This document shows, piece after piece, positions 1 to 6,206 of a stretch of 6,211 bases of DNA. Both the position numbers and the translations under genes were made by a program. The notes beneath the pieces were generated by a model. It did not search any database. It worked only from the letters and a program-made list of their open reading frames with translations, and was not told the origin of the DNA. How positions within the stretch are numbered: position 1 is the first letter of the stretch; each line of letters opens with the position of its first letter. This DNA is from Bordetella sp. (GTDB lineage Bacteria; Pseudomonadota; Gammaproteobacteria; Burkholderiales; Burkholderiaceae_B). Location: contig DAIDKG010000408.1 of the NCBI GenBank assembly GCA_027450125.1, positions 1 to 6,211 on the forward strand. Reading direction: 5' to 3'.

Positions 1-670
1 AAATGAAGACGTAGCTGGTGCTGAACTGCTCTTGCAGGTCCATGAACAGGTTCAGGATCTGCGCCTGGATCGAGACGTCCAGCGCCGAGACCGGCTCGTC
101 TGCCACCACAATTTGCGGATCGAGGATCATGGCGCGGGCGATCGCCACCCGCTGGCGCTGGCCGCCGGAGAACATGTGCGGATAGCGCCGGGCGTGTTCG
201 GGGCGCAGGCCCACGATCTTCATCATGTGCGCGATGCGCTCGGCGCGCTCGCCGGCCGTGAGCGGCGTGTTGATCGCCAGGGGTTCGCCCAGGGTCTGGG
301 CGACGGTCTTGCGCGGATTGAGCGAGGCGTACGGGTTCTGGAAGACCATCTGCACACGCCGGCGCAGGGCCGCGATCTGCGCCTTGTCCGCGTGCGCGGC
401 GTCCTGGCCGTCGACCGTCAGGCGTCCGGCGGTGGGCGGTTCGATCAGCGTGAGCTGGCGCGCCAGCGTGGACTTGCCGCAGCCGGACTCGCCGACCACG
501 GCCAGCGTGCGCCCGCGGGTGAGCGCAAAGGACACGCCGTTCAATGCCTTGACGGTGCCCGTCTTGCCCAGGCCGCGCTTGACGGTGTAGTGCTTGGCCA
601 GATCCTGGGCCAGGAGCACGGTCTGCGTGTCGTCGGCTTGTCGGGGCGCCTGTTGTGCGGGAGCGTTCAT
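1..670 (-). CDS. dppF: Dipeptide ABC transporter ATP-binding protein DppF (partial, C-terminus outside window)
   Basis: This is one of the two cytoplasmic ATPases that power dipeptide import through DppBC. The first 223 residues are visible and the frame is still open at base 1. Visible motifs are Walker [10 protein letters not shown] (60-68), the Q-loop in [12 protein letters not shown] (Q111), the ABC signature FSGGQRQR (167-174), Walker B IVVADE (187-192) and D-loop SALD (195-198). The segment [13 protein letters not shown] and the Phe before SGGQ match DppF rather than DppD or most other ABC proteins. The reading stops at YVFI, just before the expected H-switch (SHD), so that residue cannot be checked. 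About 100 further residues, including the C-terminal oligopeptide-transporter domain, should lie beyond the window. The ATG overlaps the dppD stop in ATGA, with an AGGTG four bases upstream, so translation is probably coupled. OppF is the main alternative; the dppABCD context favours DppF. Confidence 0.93.
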   Translation of the reverse strand, partial: MNAPAQQAPRQADDTQTVLLAQDLAKHYTVKRGLGKTGTVKALNGVSFALTRGRTLAVVGESGCGKSTLARQLTLIEPPTAGRLTVDGQDAAHADKAQIAALRRRVQMVFQNPYASLNPRKTVAQTLGEPLAINTPLTAGERAERIAHMMKIVGLRPEHARRYPHMFSGGQRQRVAIARAMILDPQIVVADEPVSALDVSIQAQILNLFMDLQEQFSTSYVFI

Positions 671-1659
671 TGGGCACCTGCGTGAGTCGGGTTGAGCGGA
701 TGGATGCAGCGCGCCAGGGCGGCATCGGCGCCGCCCGGCAGGGATTGCAGCGCCGGCCGCGCCGCGTCGCATTCGCCGGTATGGTGCTTGCAGCGCGGGG
801 CGAACAGGCAGCCGGGGGGACGGTCGTCGCGCCCCGGCACCATGCCCGCCAGCGCCGACAGCCGCCGCGCTCCCTTGTTGTGCTCGGGGATGGCCGCCAG
901 CAGCGCCTCGGTATAGGGGTGGTGGGGCGCGGCGAAGATGTCGGGCACCCGGTTGGTTTCGATGACCTGGCCGGCGTACATCACGGCCACGCGCTGCGCG
1001 ACCTCCGCGACCACGGCCAGATCGTGTGAGATCAGCACCAGCGCCATGCCGCGCTCCTTCTGCAGGCGCATCAGCAGCTCCATGATCTGCGCCTGGATCG
1101 TGACGTCGAGCGCGGTGGTCGGCTCGTCCGCGATCAGCAGCTTGGGGTTGCAGGCCACCGCCATGGCGATCATCACGCGCTGGTTCATGCCCCCGGACAT
1201 CTGGTGCGGGAAATTCTCGATGCGGTTTTTCGCATCGGGTATCCCGACCTGGTCCAGCAGTTCGAGTGCGCGCGCATGCAGGGCCGCGCCGCGCAGGCCC
1301 TCGTGCAGGCGCAGCACCTCCTTGATCTGGTAGCCCACGGTGTAGCTCGGGTTCAGGCTGGTGAGCGCGTCCTGGAACACCATGGCGATGTCCTTGCCCA
1401 CGATGCGGCGCCGCTCGCGGCCCGTGGCGTTGAGCAGGTCGCGCCCGTCGAAGGTGATCGAATCGGCGCTCACCTTGCCCGGCGCGTCGATCAGGCCCAT
1501 CAGCGCCATCATCGTCACGCTCTTGCCCGAGCCCGATTCGCCCACGATGCCCAGCACCTCGCCCGGCGCCACCGAGAGATCGACCCCGTCCACGGCGGGC
1601 AGGCCGTTGAAGTCCACCGCCAGGTTGCGCAGGGTCAGCAAATCCTTGTTCGTATTCAT
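667..1659 (-). CDS. dppD: Dipeptide ABC transporter ATP-binding protein DppD
   Basis: This 330-residue protein is the partner ATPase of DppF; it binds and hydrolyses ATP at the cytoplasmic face of the DppBC channel. Walker A is GESGSGKS (40-47), the Q-loop is Q96 in [12 protein letters not shown], the signature is MSGGMNQR (154-161), Walker B is LLIADEP (174-180, catalytic Glu179), D-loop TALD (182-185), and the H-switch His is H212 in LISHDLA. All catalytic elements look intact. The C-terminal extension after about residue 235 ([13 protein letters not shown]) is typical of OppD/DppD proteins. It ends with four cysteines, C284, C290, C297 and C318, in the arrangement linked to a [4Fe-4S] cluster in some DppD/OppD relatives. 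Length agrees with the family (about 325-335). It starts 1 bp after the dppC stop (TGACATG) with only a weak Shine-Dalgarno, and its stop overlaps the dppF start, so it is probably translated by coupling. Confidence 0.96.
   Translation of the reverse strand: MNTNKDLLTLRNLAVDFNGLPAVDGVDLSVAPGEVLGIVGESGSGKSVTMMALMGLIDAPGKVSADSITFDGRDLLNATGRERRRIVGKDIAMVFQDALTSLNPSYTVGYQIKEVLRLHEGLRGAALHARALELLDQVGIPDAKNRIENFPHQMSGGMNQRVMIAMAVACNPKLLIADEPTTALDVTIQAQIMELLMRLQKERGMALVLISHDLAVVAEVAQRVAVMYAGQVIETNRVPDIFAAPHHPYTEALLAAIPEHNKGARRLSALAGMVPGRDDRPPGCLFAPRCKHHTGECDAARPALQSLPGGADAALARCIHPLNPTHAGAQ
675..679 (-). promoter_or_regulatory. dppF ribosome-binding site within the end of dppD
   Basis: AGGTG on the minus strand lies four bases before the dppF ATG, inside the last codons of dppD. 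The start and stop share ATGA (670-667), a typical termination-reinitiation arrangement. Confidence 0.6.
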
Positions 1660-1660
1660 G

Positions 1661-2512
1661 TCAGGCCATCCGCTTGAGCTTGGGATCGAGCGCGTCGCGC
1701 AGCCCGTCGCCCAGGAGATTGATCGCCAGCACCGAGATCAGGATGGCCAGACCCGGCATGGTGACGATCCACCAGGCGCTGTCGATATAGTCGCGCGCCG
1801 AGGCCAGCATGGTGCCCCACTCGGCTGTCGGCGGCTGCACGCCCAGGCCCAGGAAGCCCAGCGCGGCCGCATCCAGGATGGCCGAGGAAAAGCCCAGCGT
1901 GGCCTGCACGATCAAGGGCGCTGCGCAGTTGGGCAGAACCTGCGAGAACATCAGGCGCAAGGTTCCGGCGCCTGCCACGCGCGAGGCGGTGACGTATTCC
2001 TTCTGCAGCTCGCCCATGGCCGAACCGCGAGCCAGGCGCACGTAGCCGGGCAGCGCGACGATGGCGATGGCGAACATGGTGTTGGTCAGGCCCGGACCGA
2101 TGATCGCCACCACGGCCACGGCCAGAAGCAGCGAGGGCAGCGCCAGCAGCACATCCATGAGCCGCATGATGGGCGCGTCGGCCCAGCGGAAGAAGGCGGC
2201 GATCAGGCCGAGCACCACGCCGGGGATGAGCGCAAGCACGACCGAGACGCAGCCGATCCACAGCGACAGGCGCGCGCCGTACATCAGGCGCGAGAGTATG
2301 TCGCGCCCGGCCTCGTCGGTGCCCAGGACGAATCGCCACTGCCCGCCGTCGAGCCAGGCGGGCGGGGCTTGCAGGGCGCTGCGGTACTGCCGGATGGGAT
2401 CGTGCGGCACGATCCAGGGCGCCAAGAGCGCGACCAGGATCAGCGCCAGCACCACCACGCCGGCGGCCACGGCGCCCTTGTTGCGCGAGAAATTGGACCA
2501 GAATTCTTTCAT
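1661..2512 (-). CDS. dppC: Dipeptide ABC transporter permease DppC
   Basis: This is the second inner-membrane permease subunit (283 residues), forming the translocation channel with DppB. It starts with a short cytoplasmic N-terminus ([13 protein letters not shown]) and a first membrane segment at about 15-35. A loop containing the family hallmark [21 protein letters not shown] follows (spanning about 64-84). Further hydrophobic segments lie near 85-107, 121-140, 143-157, 203-225 and 248-268. The cytoplasmic EAA-type loop that docks on the ATPases is [12 protein letters not shown]...VLPN (172-195). The frame stays open much further upstream across dppB. I chose ATG 2512 because the DppC N-terminus begins there, the upstream translation is low-complexity shadow sequence, and a GAGGT lies 10 bases upstream. 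The gap to the dppB stop is 8 bp. Length is close to the usual roughly 300 residues. OppC or NikC would look similar; neighbours decide for DppC. Confidence 0.96.
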   Translation of the reverse strand: MKEFWSNFSRNKGAVAAGVVVLALILVALLAPWIVPHDPIRQYRSALQAPPAWLDGGQWRFVLGTDEAGRDILSRLMYGARLSLWIGCVSVVLALIPGVVLGLIAAFFRWADAPIMRLMDVLLALPSLLLAVAVVAIIGPGLTNTMFAIAIVALPGYVRLARGSAMGELQKEYVTASRVAGAGTLRLMFSQVLPNCAAPLIVQATLGFSSAILDAAALGFLGLGVQPPTAEWGTMLASARDYIDSAWWIVTMPGLAILISVLAINLLGDGLRDALDPKLKRMA

Positions 2513-2520
2513 GACGCGCT

Positions 2521-3534
2521 TTACCTCGTGTGGCGGATGCGGGGGTTGAGCACGCCGTAGAGCAGATCGACGACCAGGTTCACCAGGACCACCAGCGTGG
2601 CGATCATGAGAATGCCGCCCTGCACGACCGGGTAGTCGCGGCGGTTGATCGCATCGATCAGCCATTTGCCGACGCCCGGCCAGGAGAAGATGGTTTCGGT
2701 GAGAACGGCGCCGGCCAGCAGGGTGCCGACCTGCAGGCCGATGACGGTGACCACCGGGATCAGCGCATTGCGCAGCGCATGCGCGACGATCACGCGCATG
2801 GGCGACAGCCCCTTGGCGCGAGCGGTGCGGATGTAGTCCTCGCGCAGCACCTCGAGCATGGCCGAGCGGGTCATGCGCGCGATCACCGCCAGCGGGATGG
2901 TGCCCAGCACGATGGTGGGCAGGATCAGGTGCGAGACCGCGGACTTGAACGAGCCCGGATCGGTGCCGGGCAGCAGCGAATCGATCAGCATGAAGCCGGT
3001 GACGTGCGGGATGTCGTACTCGACCGAAATGCGGCCCGACACGGGAGTCCATCCCAGCTTGGAGGAAAAGAGCATGATCAGGATCAGGCCCCACCAGAAG
3101 ATGGGCATGGAGTAGCCTGTCAGGGCCGAACCCATCACGCCGTGGTCCACGGCGGTGCCGCGCTTGAGCGCGGCAAAGACGCCGGCGGGCAGTCCTACCA
3201 GCAGGGCGAAGATGAGCGCGCAGAGCGAGAGCTCGACGGTGGCCGGAAAGCGCGCCATGAATTCGCTCATCACGCTGGTGTTGGTGATGATGGAGGTGCC
3301 CAGGTCGCCGTGCAGCGCGTGCTCGACGTAGTGCAGATACTGCATCGGCAGCGGTTCGTCCAGGCCCAGGCGGTGCATGGCGGCCGCGTGCATGGCCGGA
3401 TCGACGCCGCGCTCGCCCATCATCACTTCGATGGGATCGCCCGGGATCAGGTGTATGAGTGCGAACGCCAGGACCGTGATGCCGATGAACGTGGGTATCA
3501 CCATGCCGATACGGCGCAATACAAAGCGGAACAT
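2521..3534 (-). CDS. dppB: Dipeptide ABC transporter permease DppB
   Basis: This 337-residue inner-membrane protein forms the dipeptide channel with DppC. The N-terminus MFRFVLRRIGMVIPTFIGI leads into the first membrane segment (about 9-30), followed by the LIPGDP motif (29-34) typical of DppB/OppB/NikB permeases. A periplasmic stretch of about 65 residues includes HRLGLDEPLPMQY. Further hydrophobic segments are near 101-122, 132-157, 202-219, 256-280 and 304-327. The ATPase-docking EAA loop is EDYIRTARAKGLSPMRVIVAHALRNALIP (residues 232-260), with the conserved Ala-Gly spacing. The C-terminal segment DLLYGVLNPRIR is also standard. Length matches E. coli DppB (about 339). The ATG has a GGGGGAA six bases upstream. 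It lies 132 bp after dppA, separated by a strong hairpin, so its expression is probably lower than that of dppA. No damage or unusual composition seen. Confidence 0.97.
   Translation of the reverse strand: MFRFVLRRIGMVIPTFIGITVLAFALIHLIPGDPIEVMMGERGVDPAMHAAAMHRLGLDEPLPMQYLHYVEHALHGDLGTSIITNTSVMSEFMARFPATVELSLCALIFALLVGLPAGVFAALKRGTAVDHGVMGSALTGYSMPIFWWGLILIMLFSSKLGWTPVSGRISVEYDIPHVTGFMLIDSLLPGTDPGSFKSAVSHLILPTIVLGTIPLAVIARMTRSAMLEVLREDYIRTARAKGLSPMRVIVAHALRNALIPVVTVIGLQVGTLLAGAVLTETIFSWPGVGKWLIDAINRRDYPVVQGGILMIATLVVLVNLVVDLLYGVLNPRIRHTR
2523..2527 (-). promoter_or_regulatory. dppC ribosome-binding site overlapping the dppB stop
   Basis: GAGGT on the minus strand ends inside the dppB TAA stop and lies 10 bases before the dppC ATG. 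It supports ATG 2512 over any of the upstream in-frame codons and suggests translational coupling with dppB. Confidence 0.65.
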
Positions 3535-3540
3535 GGTCTG

Positions 3541-3547
3541 TTCCCCC
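3541..3547 (-). promoter_or_regulatory. dppB ribosome-binding site
   Basis: GGGGGAA on the minus strand lies six bases before the dppB ATG. It sits just after the U-rich tract that follows the intergenic hairpin, so dppB can initiate independently of dppA translation. Confidence 0.7.
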
Positions 3548-3571
3548 GAAAAACTAGAGAATGAAACATAA

Positions 3572-3604
3572 CCGGCGACAGGGGCGCGGGGCCCCTGTCG
3601 CCGG
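3572..3604 (-). terminator. Perfect 14-bp hairpin between dppA and dppB (partial terminator / mRNA stabiliser)
   Basis: CCGGCGACAGGGGC (3572-3585) and GCCCCTGTCGCCGG (3591-3604) pair perfectly around a 5-nt loop. On the dpp transcript the hairpin starts 62 nt after the dppA stop and is followed by a U-rich but interrupted stretch (UUAUGUUUCAUUCUCUAGUUUUU) before the dppB ribosome-binding site. That form suits partial termination or blocking of 3' exonucleases. Either would give more DppA than DppBCDF, as is common in binding-protein transporter operons. The structure is seen directly; the function is inferred. Confidence 0.75.
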
Positions 3605-3666
3605 ACCTGGCTCGGCAGGTCTTGCGACGGGCGCTCGACCGGCCGACAGGAACTACGCGAGCGGCA

Positions 3667-5298
3667 TCACTTCATGCTGACGCCGTCAAAGCGCAGGTAG
3701 CCGAGCGATTCGACGCGCATGCCGACCACCTTCTTGCTGACGGGCAGGTACACGATCGAGTTGGCGATCGGCGAGTAGGGCAGCTGCTGCGCGAAGATCT
3801 GCTGCGCCTGCGTGTAGATCTTGGTGCGCTGCGCCTGATCGGCCGTGGTGCGGCCCTTCTGGATCAGGTCGTCGAAAGGCTTGTAGCACCACTTGCCGAA
3901 GTTGCTGCCGTTCACGGCGTCGCAACCCAGCAGCGTGCCCAGCCAGTTGTCCGGGTCGCCGTTGTCGCCGGTCCAGCCGATCAGCATGGAGTCGTCTTCG
4001 CCTGCGTGGGCGCGCTTGATGTACTCGCCCCATTCATACGACACGATCTTGGCCTTGACGCCGATCTTGGCCCAGTCGGACTGGATCATCTCGGCCATCA
4101 GGCGCGCGTTCGGGTTGTATGGACGCTGTACCGGCATGGCCCAGAGCGTGAGATCGAAGCCGTTGGGCAGGCCCGCCTTGGCCAGCAGCGCCTTGGCCTT
4201 GGCCGGGTCGTACGGATTGCCCTTCAGGTTCGGGTCGTAGGACCACTGCGTCGGCGGCATCGGATTGGCTGCGAGCTGGCCTGCGCCCTGGTACACCGCC
4301 TTGATGATTGCCTTCTTGTTGATCGCCATGTCCAGCGCCTCGCGCACCTGGACGTTGTCCAGCGGCTTGTGCGTGGTGTTGTACGACAGGTAGCCCAGGT
4401 TGAACCCCGGCTTGGACAGCATCTCGATCTTCGGGTCGGCCTTGAGCGAGGCGACATCCGCCGGGAGCGGATAGACCATGACCTGGCATTCGTTGGCCTT
4501 GAGCTTCTGCACGCGCACGTTGGCGTCCGGCGTGATCGAGAAGATCAGCTTGGACAGCTTGACCGCGCCCGGCTTCCAGTAGTCGGGGTTGCCGTCAAAG
4601 CGGATCGTGGCGTCCTTGGTGTAGCTCTTGAAGATGAAGGGGCCCGTGCCCAGCGGATACTGGTTGATGTTCGAGGCCTTGCCGATCTTGAGCAGGTGGT
4701 CGGCGTATTCGGCCGAGAGGATCGAGGCGAATTCCATCGCCATGTTCTGGATGAACGGCGCGTTCGGCTCGTTCAGCTCGAACTTGACGGTGTAGGGATC
4801 GACCTTGACGACCTTGGAGATCAGCTTGTCCATTCCCATATCGGTGAAGTACGGGAACGAAACCGGATAGGCCTTGTTGAACGCATTGTTCGGGTCGAGC
4901 ATGCGATCGAACGTGAACACCACGTCGTCGGCGTCGAAATCGCGCGTGGGCTTGAAGTACGCGGTGGTCTGGAACTTCACGCCGTGGCGCAGGTGGAAGG
5001 TGTAGGTCTTGCCGTCGGGCGAGACATCCCACGAGGTGGCCAGGGCCGGCTCGACCTTGGTGCTGCCGCGCTCGAACTCGACCAGGCGGTTGTAGACGGT
5101 GAACGTGTTGGCGGTGAAGTCCGTGCCGGTGGTGTATTGGGCCGGGTCGAAGCCGGCCGGACTGCCTTCGGAGCAGTAGACCAGCGTCTTGTTCGGAATG
5201 CTGGATGCGTGCGCGAGCGAAACGCCAGCCATGGATACCGCGGCCGCGGCAGCAAGCGAAGTCAGTCGCGCGGCGCGCAACAGCTTGTTTTCCCTCAT
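3667..5298 (-). CDS. dppA: Periplasmic dipeptide-binding protein DppA
   Basis: This 543-residue solute-binding protein (SBP_bac_5 family) collects dipeptides in the periplasm and hands them to DppBCDF. A Sec signal peptide is clear: MRENKLLRAAR, a hydrophobic Ala-rich core (about 12-28), then AHA (29-31) as the probable signal-peptidase I site, giving a mature start at about residue 32. There is no lipobox. ALATSWDVSPDGKTYTFHLR (85-104) is the family signature region. Stretches such as MPVQRPYNPNAR, YEWGEY and GWTGDNGDPDN are nearly identical to E. coli DppA as I remember it. R392 and D445 fall 53 residues apart, the same spacing as E. coli Arg355 and Asp408, which bind the peptide carboxylate and amino group. 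Four cysteines (C42, C271, C459, C471) fall where E. coli DppA has its two disulfides. An AGGAG seven bases upstream supports the start. Haem or other peptide-like ligands are possible, as in E. coli, but not shown here. Confidence 0.97.
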   Translation of the reverse strand: MRENKLLRAARLTSLAAAAAVSMAGVSLAHASSIPNKTLVYCSEGSPAGFDPAQYTTGTDFTANTFTVYNRLVEFERGSTKVEPALATSWDVSPDGKTYTFHLRHGVKFQTTAYFKPTRDFDADDVVFTFDRMLDPNNAFNKAYPVSFPYFTDMGMDKLISKVVKVDPYTVKFELNEPNAPFIQNMAMEFASILSAEYADHLLKIGKASNINQYPLGTGPFIFKSYTKDATIRFDGNPDYWKPGAVKLSKLIFSITPDANVRVQKLKANECQVMVYPLPADVASLKADPKIEMLSKPGFNLGYLSYNTTHKPLDNVQVREALDMAINKKAIIKAVYQGAGQLAANPMPPTQWSYDPNLKGNPYDPAKAKALLAKAGLPNGFDLTLWAMPVQRPYNPNARLMAEMIQSDWAKIGVKAKIVSYEWGEYIKRAHAGEDDSMLIGWTGDNGDPDNWLGTLLGCDAVNGSNFGKWCYKPFDDLIQKGRTTADQAQRTKIYTQAQQIFAQQLPYSPIANSIVYLPVSKKVVGMRVESLGYLRFDGVSMK

Positions 5299-5305
5299 GT
5301 TTTCT

Positions 5306-5310
5306 CTCCT
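5306..5310 (-). promoter_or_regulatory. dppA ribosome-binding site
   Basis: AGGAG on the minus strand sits seven bases before the dppA ATG, in the A-rich stretch AGGAGAGAAAAC. It is the strongest Shine-Dalgarno in the window, fitting high expression of the binding protein, and it fixes the start codon. Confidence 0.85.
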
Positions 5311-5316
5311 GTTCGG

Positions 5317-5334
5317 TCCCGGGCGGGGCCGGGA
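5317..5334 (-). promoter_or_regulatory. GC-rich stem-loop in the dppA leader
   Basis: TCCCGG and CCGGGA form a perfect 6-bp stem around a 6-nt loop. On the dppA transcript it ends six bases before the AGGAG ribosome-binding site, and near the predicted 5' end. A 5' stem-loop of this kind often protects an mRNA or tunes initiation; its role here is inferred. Confidence 0.35.
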
Positions 5335-5339
5335 GTGGG

Positions 5340-5366
5340 CGCGATTTTACAAGAGCCCCAATCGCG
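5340..5366. promoter_or_regulatory. Dyad CGCGATT-N13-AATCGCG over the candidate dppA promoter
   Basis: CGCGATT at 5340-5346 and its exact reverse complement AATCGCG at 5360-5366 form a perfect 7-bp dyad with half-site centres 20 bp apart, about two helical turns. It covers the candidate -10 box and the -10/-35 spacer, where a dimeric repressor would block RNA polymerase. No regulator is recognised. A 7-bp dyad can also arise by chance in a gap this size. Confidence 0.3.
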
Positions 5367-5372
5367 GGCACA
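5344..5372 (-). promoter_or_regulatory. Candidate sigma-70 promoter of dppA
   Basis: On the minus strand TAAAAT (5349-5344) matches five of six bases of the -10 consensus and is the only clearly A/T-rich patch in the gap. The hexamer 17 bp upstream, TGTGCC (5372-5367), is a poor -35 match, so the promoter may be weak or activator-dependent. A start site about seven bases downstream would give a leader of roughly 38 nt. The call is inference from spacing and composition. Confidence 0.35.
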
Positions 5373-5415
5373 GGTGGTTAGTCCTAGTGTTCCGTCCCGG
5401 CATTCCGTGGGCGCA

Positions 5416-5434
5416 AATCCGAGAGGGACGGATT
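5416..5434 (-). terminator. Weak candidate terminator or stem-loop after ung
   Basis: AATCCG and CGGATT form a perfect 6-bp stem with a 7-nt loop, beginning 26 nt after the ung stop. On the minus strand it is followed by only a single extra T before GCG, so a real U-tract is missing. If it terminates ung transcription it would do so weakly. Confidence 0.2.
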
Positions 5435-5459
5435 GCGGGCCTTTCCGCGCCTGCAGGGC

Positions 5460-6206
5460 CTAACGCATGCCTGTCGACCAATCGATGGCCGGCAGTCCCT
5501 GGGCCTGCAGCCAGGCGTTGGCCTGGCTGAAGTGGCCGCAACCCAGGAAGGGCGCGGGCGGCCGGCTGGCCGACAGGGGCGAAGGATGATTGGCCTTGAG
5601 CACCAGGCGCGGACCGCCCGCGGGCAGCTGGCCCTGCTTGGCCTGGGCGTGGCCGCCCCACAGCATGAAGACCTTGGGGTGCGGCTCGGCCGCGACCGCG
5701 TTCATCAGCGCGTCGGTCACGGCCTCCCAGCCGCGCCGGGCATGCGCGCCGGCCTGGCCGTCTTCGACTGTGAGCGAGGTGTTAAGCAGCAGCACGCCCT
5801 GGGCCGTCCAGGGCGCGAGATCGTTGCCGGCGATGCGCGCCTGCGGCGTGTCGCGGGCGATTTCCTTCTGGATATTGCGCAGGCTGCGCGGCGTGGGGCA
5901 CGCGTCGGGCACGGAGAAGGCCAGGCCCTGGGCCTGGCCGGGGCCGTGGTACGGGTCCTGTCCCAGGATCACCACGCGCACCTGCGCCGGCAGCAGCGCC
6001 TGCAGCGCGCGGAAAGGACGCGACGGGTAGATCTTCGCGCCTTCGGCCAGGCGCTCCTCGACAAAGGCGCCGACGGCCTGCAGCGCCTGCGCGGCGCGAG
6101 CCGATTGCAGGCAGGCGCGCCAGGGTTCGGGCAGGTTCGCGGCCTCGGCGGCCAGGGCGCCGGGTTGCAGGCGATTGCTGGAAATGTCGTCGTCAAAGAG
6201 AGGCAT
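5460..6206 (-). CDS. ung: Uracil-DNA glycosylase (family 1)
   Basis: This 248-residue cytoplasmic base-excision-repair enzyme removes uracil from DNA arising by cytosine deamination or dUMP incorporation. Motif A is GQDPYHGPGQA (82-92), with catalytic water-activating Asp84 and Tyr86, which excludes thymine. F97 in GLAFSVP stacks on the uracil. Asn142 in LLLNTSLTVE recognises the base. The second catalytic motif HPSPLSASR begins at His207. All family 1 residues are present, so it should be active. The N-terminus (MPLFDDDISSNRLQPG) is variable in this family, and total length is slightly longer than E. coli Ung (about 229). Only five bases lie upstream in the window, so the ribosome-binding site cannot be seen and a start further upstream cannot be excluded. 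It points the same way as dpp but is functionally unrelated. The 161-bp gap with its own promoter-like sequence suggests separate transcription, though read-through into dppA is possible. Confidence 0.97.
   Translation of the reverse strand: MPLFDDDISSNRLQPGALAAEAANLPEPWRACLQSARAAQALQAVGAFVEERLAEGAKIYPSRPFRALQALLPAQVRVVILGQDPYHGPGQAQGLAFSVPDACPTPRSLRNIQKEIARDTPQARIAGNDLAPWTAQGVLLLNTSLTVEDGQAGAHARRGWEAVTDALMNAVAAEPHPKVFMLWGGHAQAKQGQLPAGGPRLVLKANHPSPLSASRPPAPFLGCGHFSQANAWLQAQGLPAIDWSTGMR

Larger units (their letters stand above)
5299..5459 (-). promoter_or_regulatory. ung-dppA intergenic region, presumed dpp control region
   Basis: This is the only gap before the dpp operon large enough to hold its promoter. 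Reading on the minus strand, it contains in order a small inverted repeat (5434-5416), an 8-bp inverted repeat (5432-5425 with 5398-5391), two TTCCGT copies 13 bp apart on the plus strand (5390, 5403), a 7-bp dyad (5366-5340) over a TAAAAT box, a GC-rich stem-loop (5334-5317) and the dppA ribosome-binding site. I see no convincing coding sequence in it. No transcription-factor site could be named from sequence alone. Confidence 0.6.

Noticed and set aside
56..1113. Near-identical 30-bp direct repeat at 56-85 and 1084-1113 (28 of 30 bases match)
   Set aside because: Both copies encode the region just after Walker B ([11 protein letters not shown] in Dpp[12 protein letters not shown] in DppD). 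It is ordinary similarity of paralogous ATPases, not a mobile or recombination repeat.
2513..3094. N-terminal extension of dppC by about 194 codons
   Set aside because: The upstream frame overlaps dppB out of frame and gives low-complexity Arg/His/Ala sequence. The DppC family start and a Shine-Dalgarno coincide at 2512.
1361..3564. Long plus-strand open frames (1361-2560 and 2530-3564) opposite dppB, dppC and dppD
   Set aside because: Their compositions (runs of Gln, His, Arg, Asp) reflect codon-position GC bias of the minus-strand genes; no domain, ribosome-binding site or start context supports them.
3605..3620. Small stem ACCTG-GCTCGG-CAGGT next to the main intergenic hairpin
   Set aside because: Only five base pairs, with no U-tract and no distinctive position; expected by chance in GC-rich sequence.
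3622..5463. A 613-codon open frame on the plus strand covering all of dppA
   Set aside because: It is the antisense shadow of a GC-rich gene. The translation is rich in Arg, Val, Leu, Asp and His with no recognisable domain, whereas the minus strand gives an unmistakable DppA with a signal peptide.
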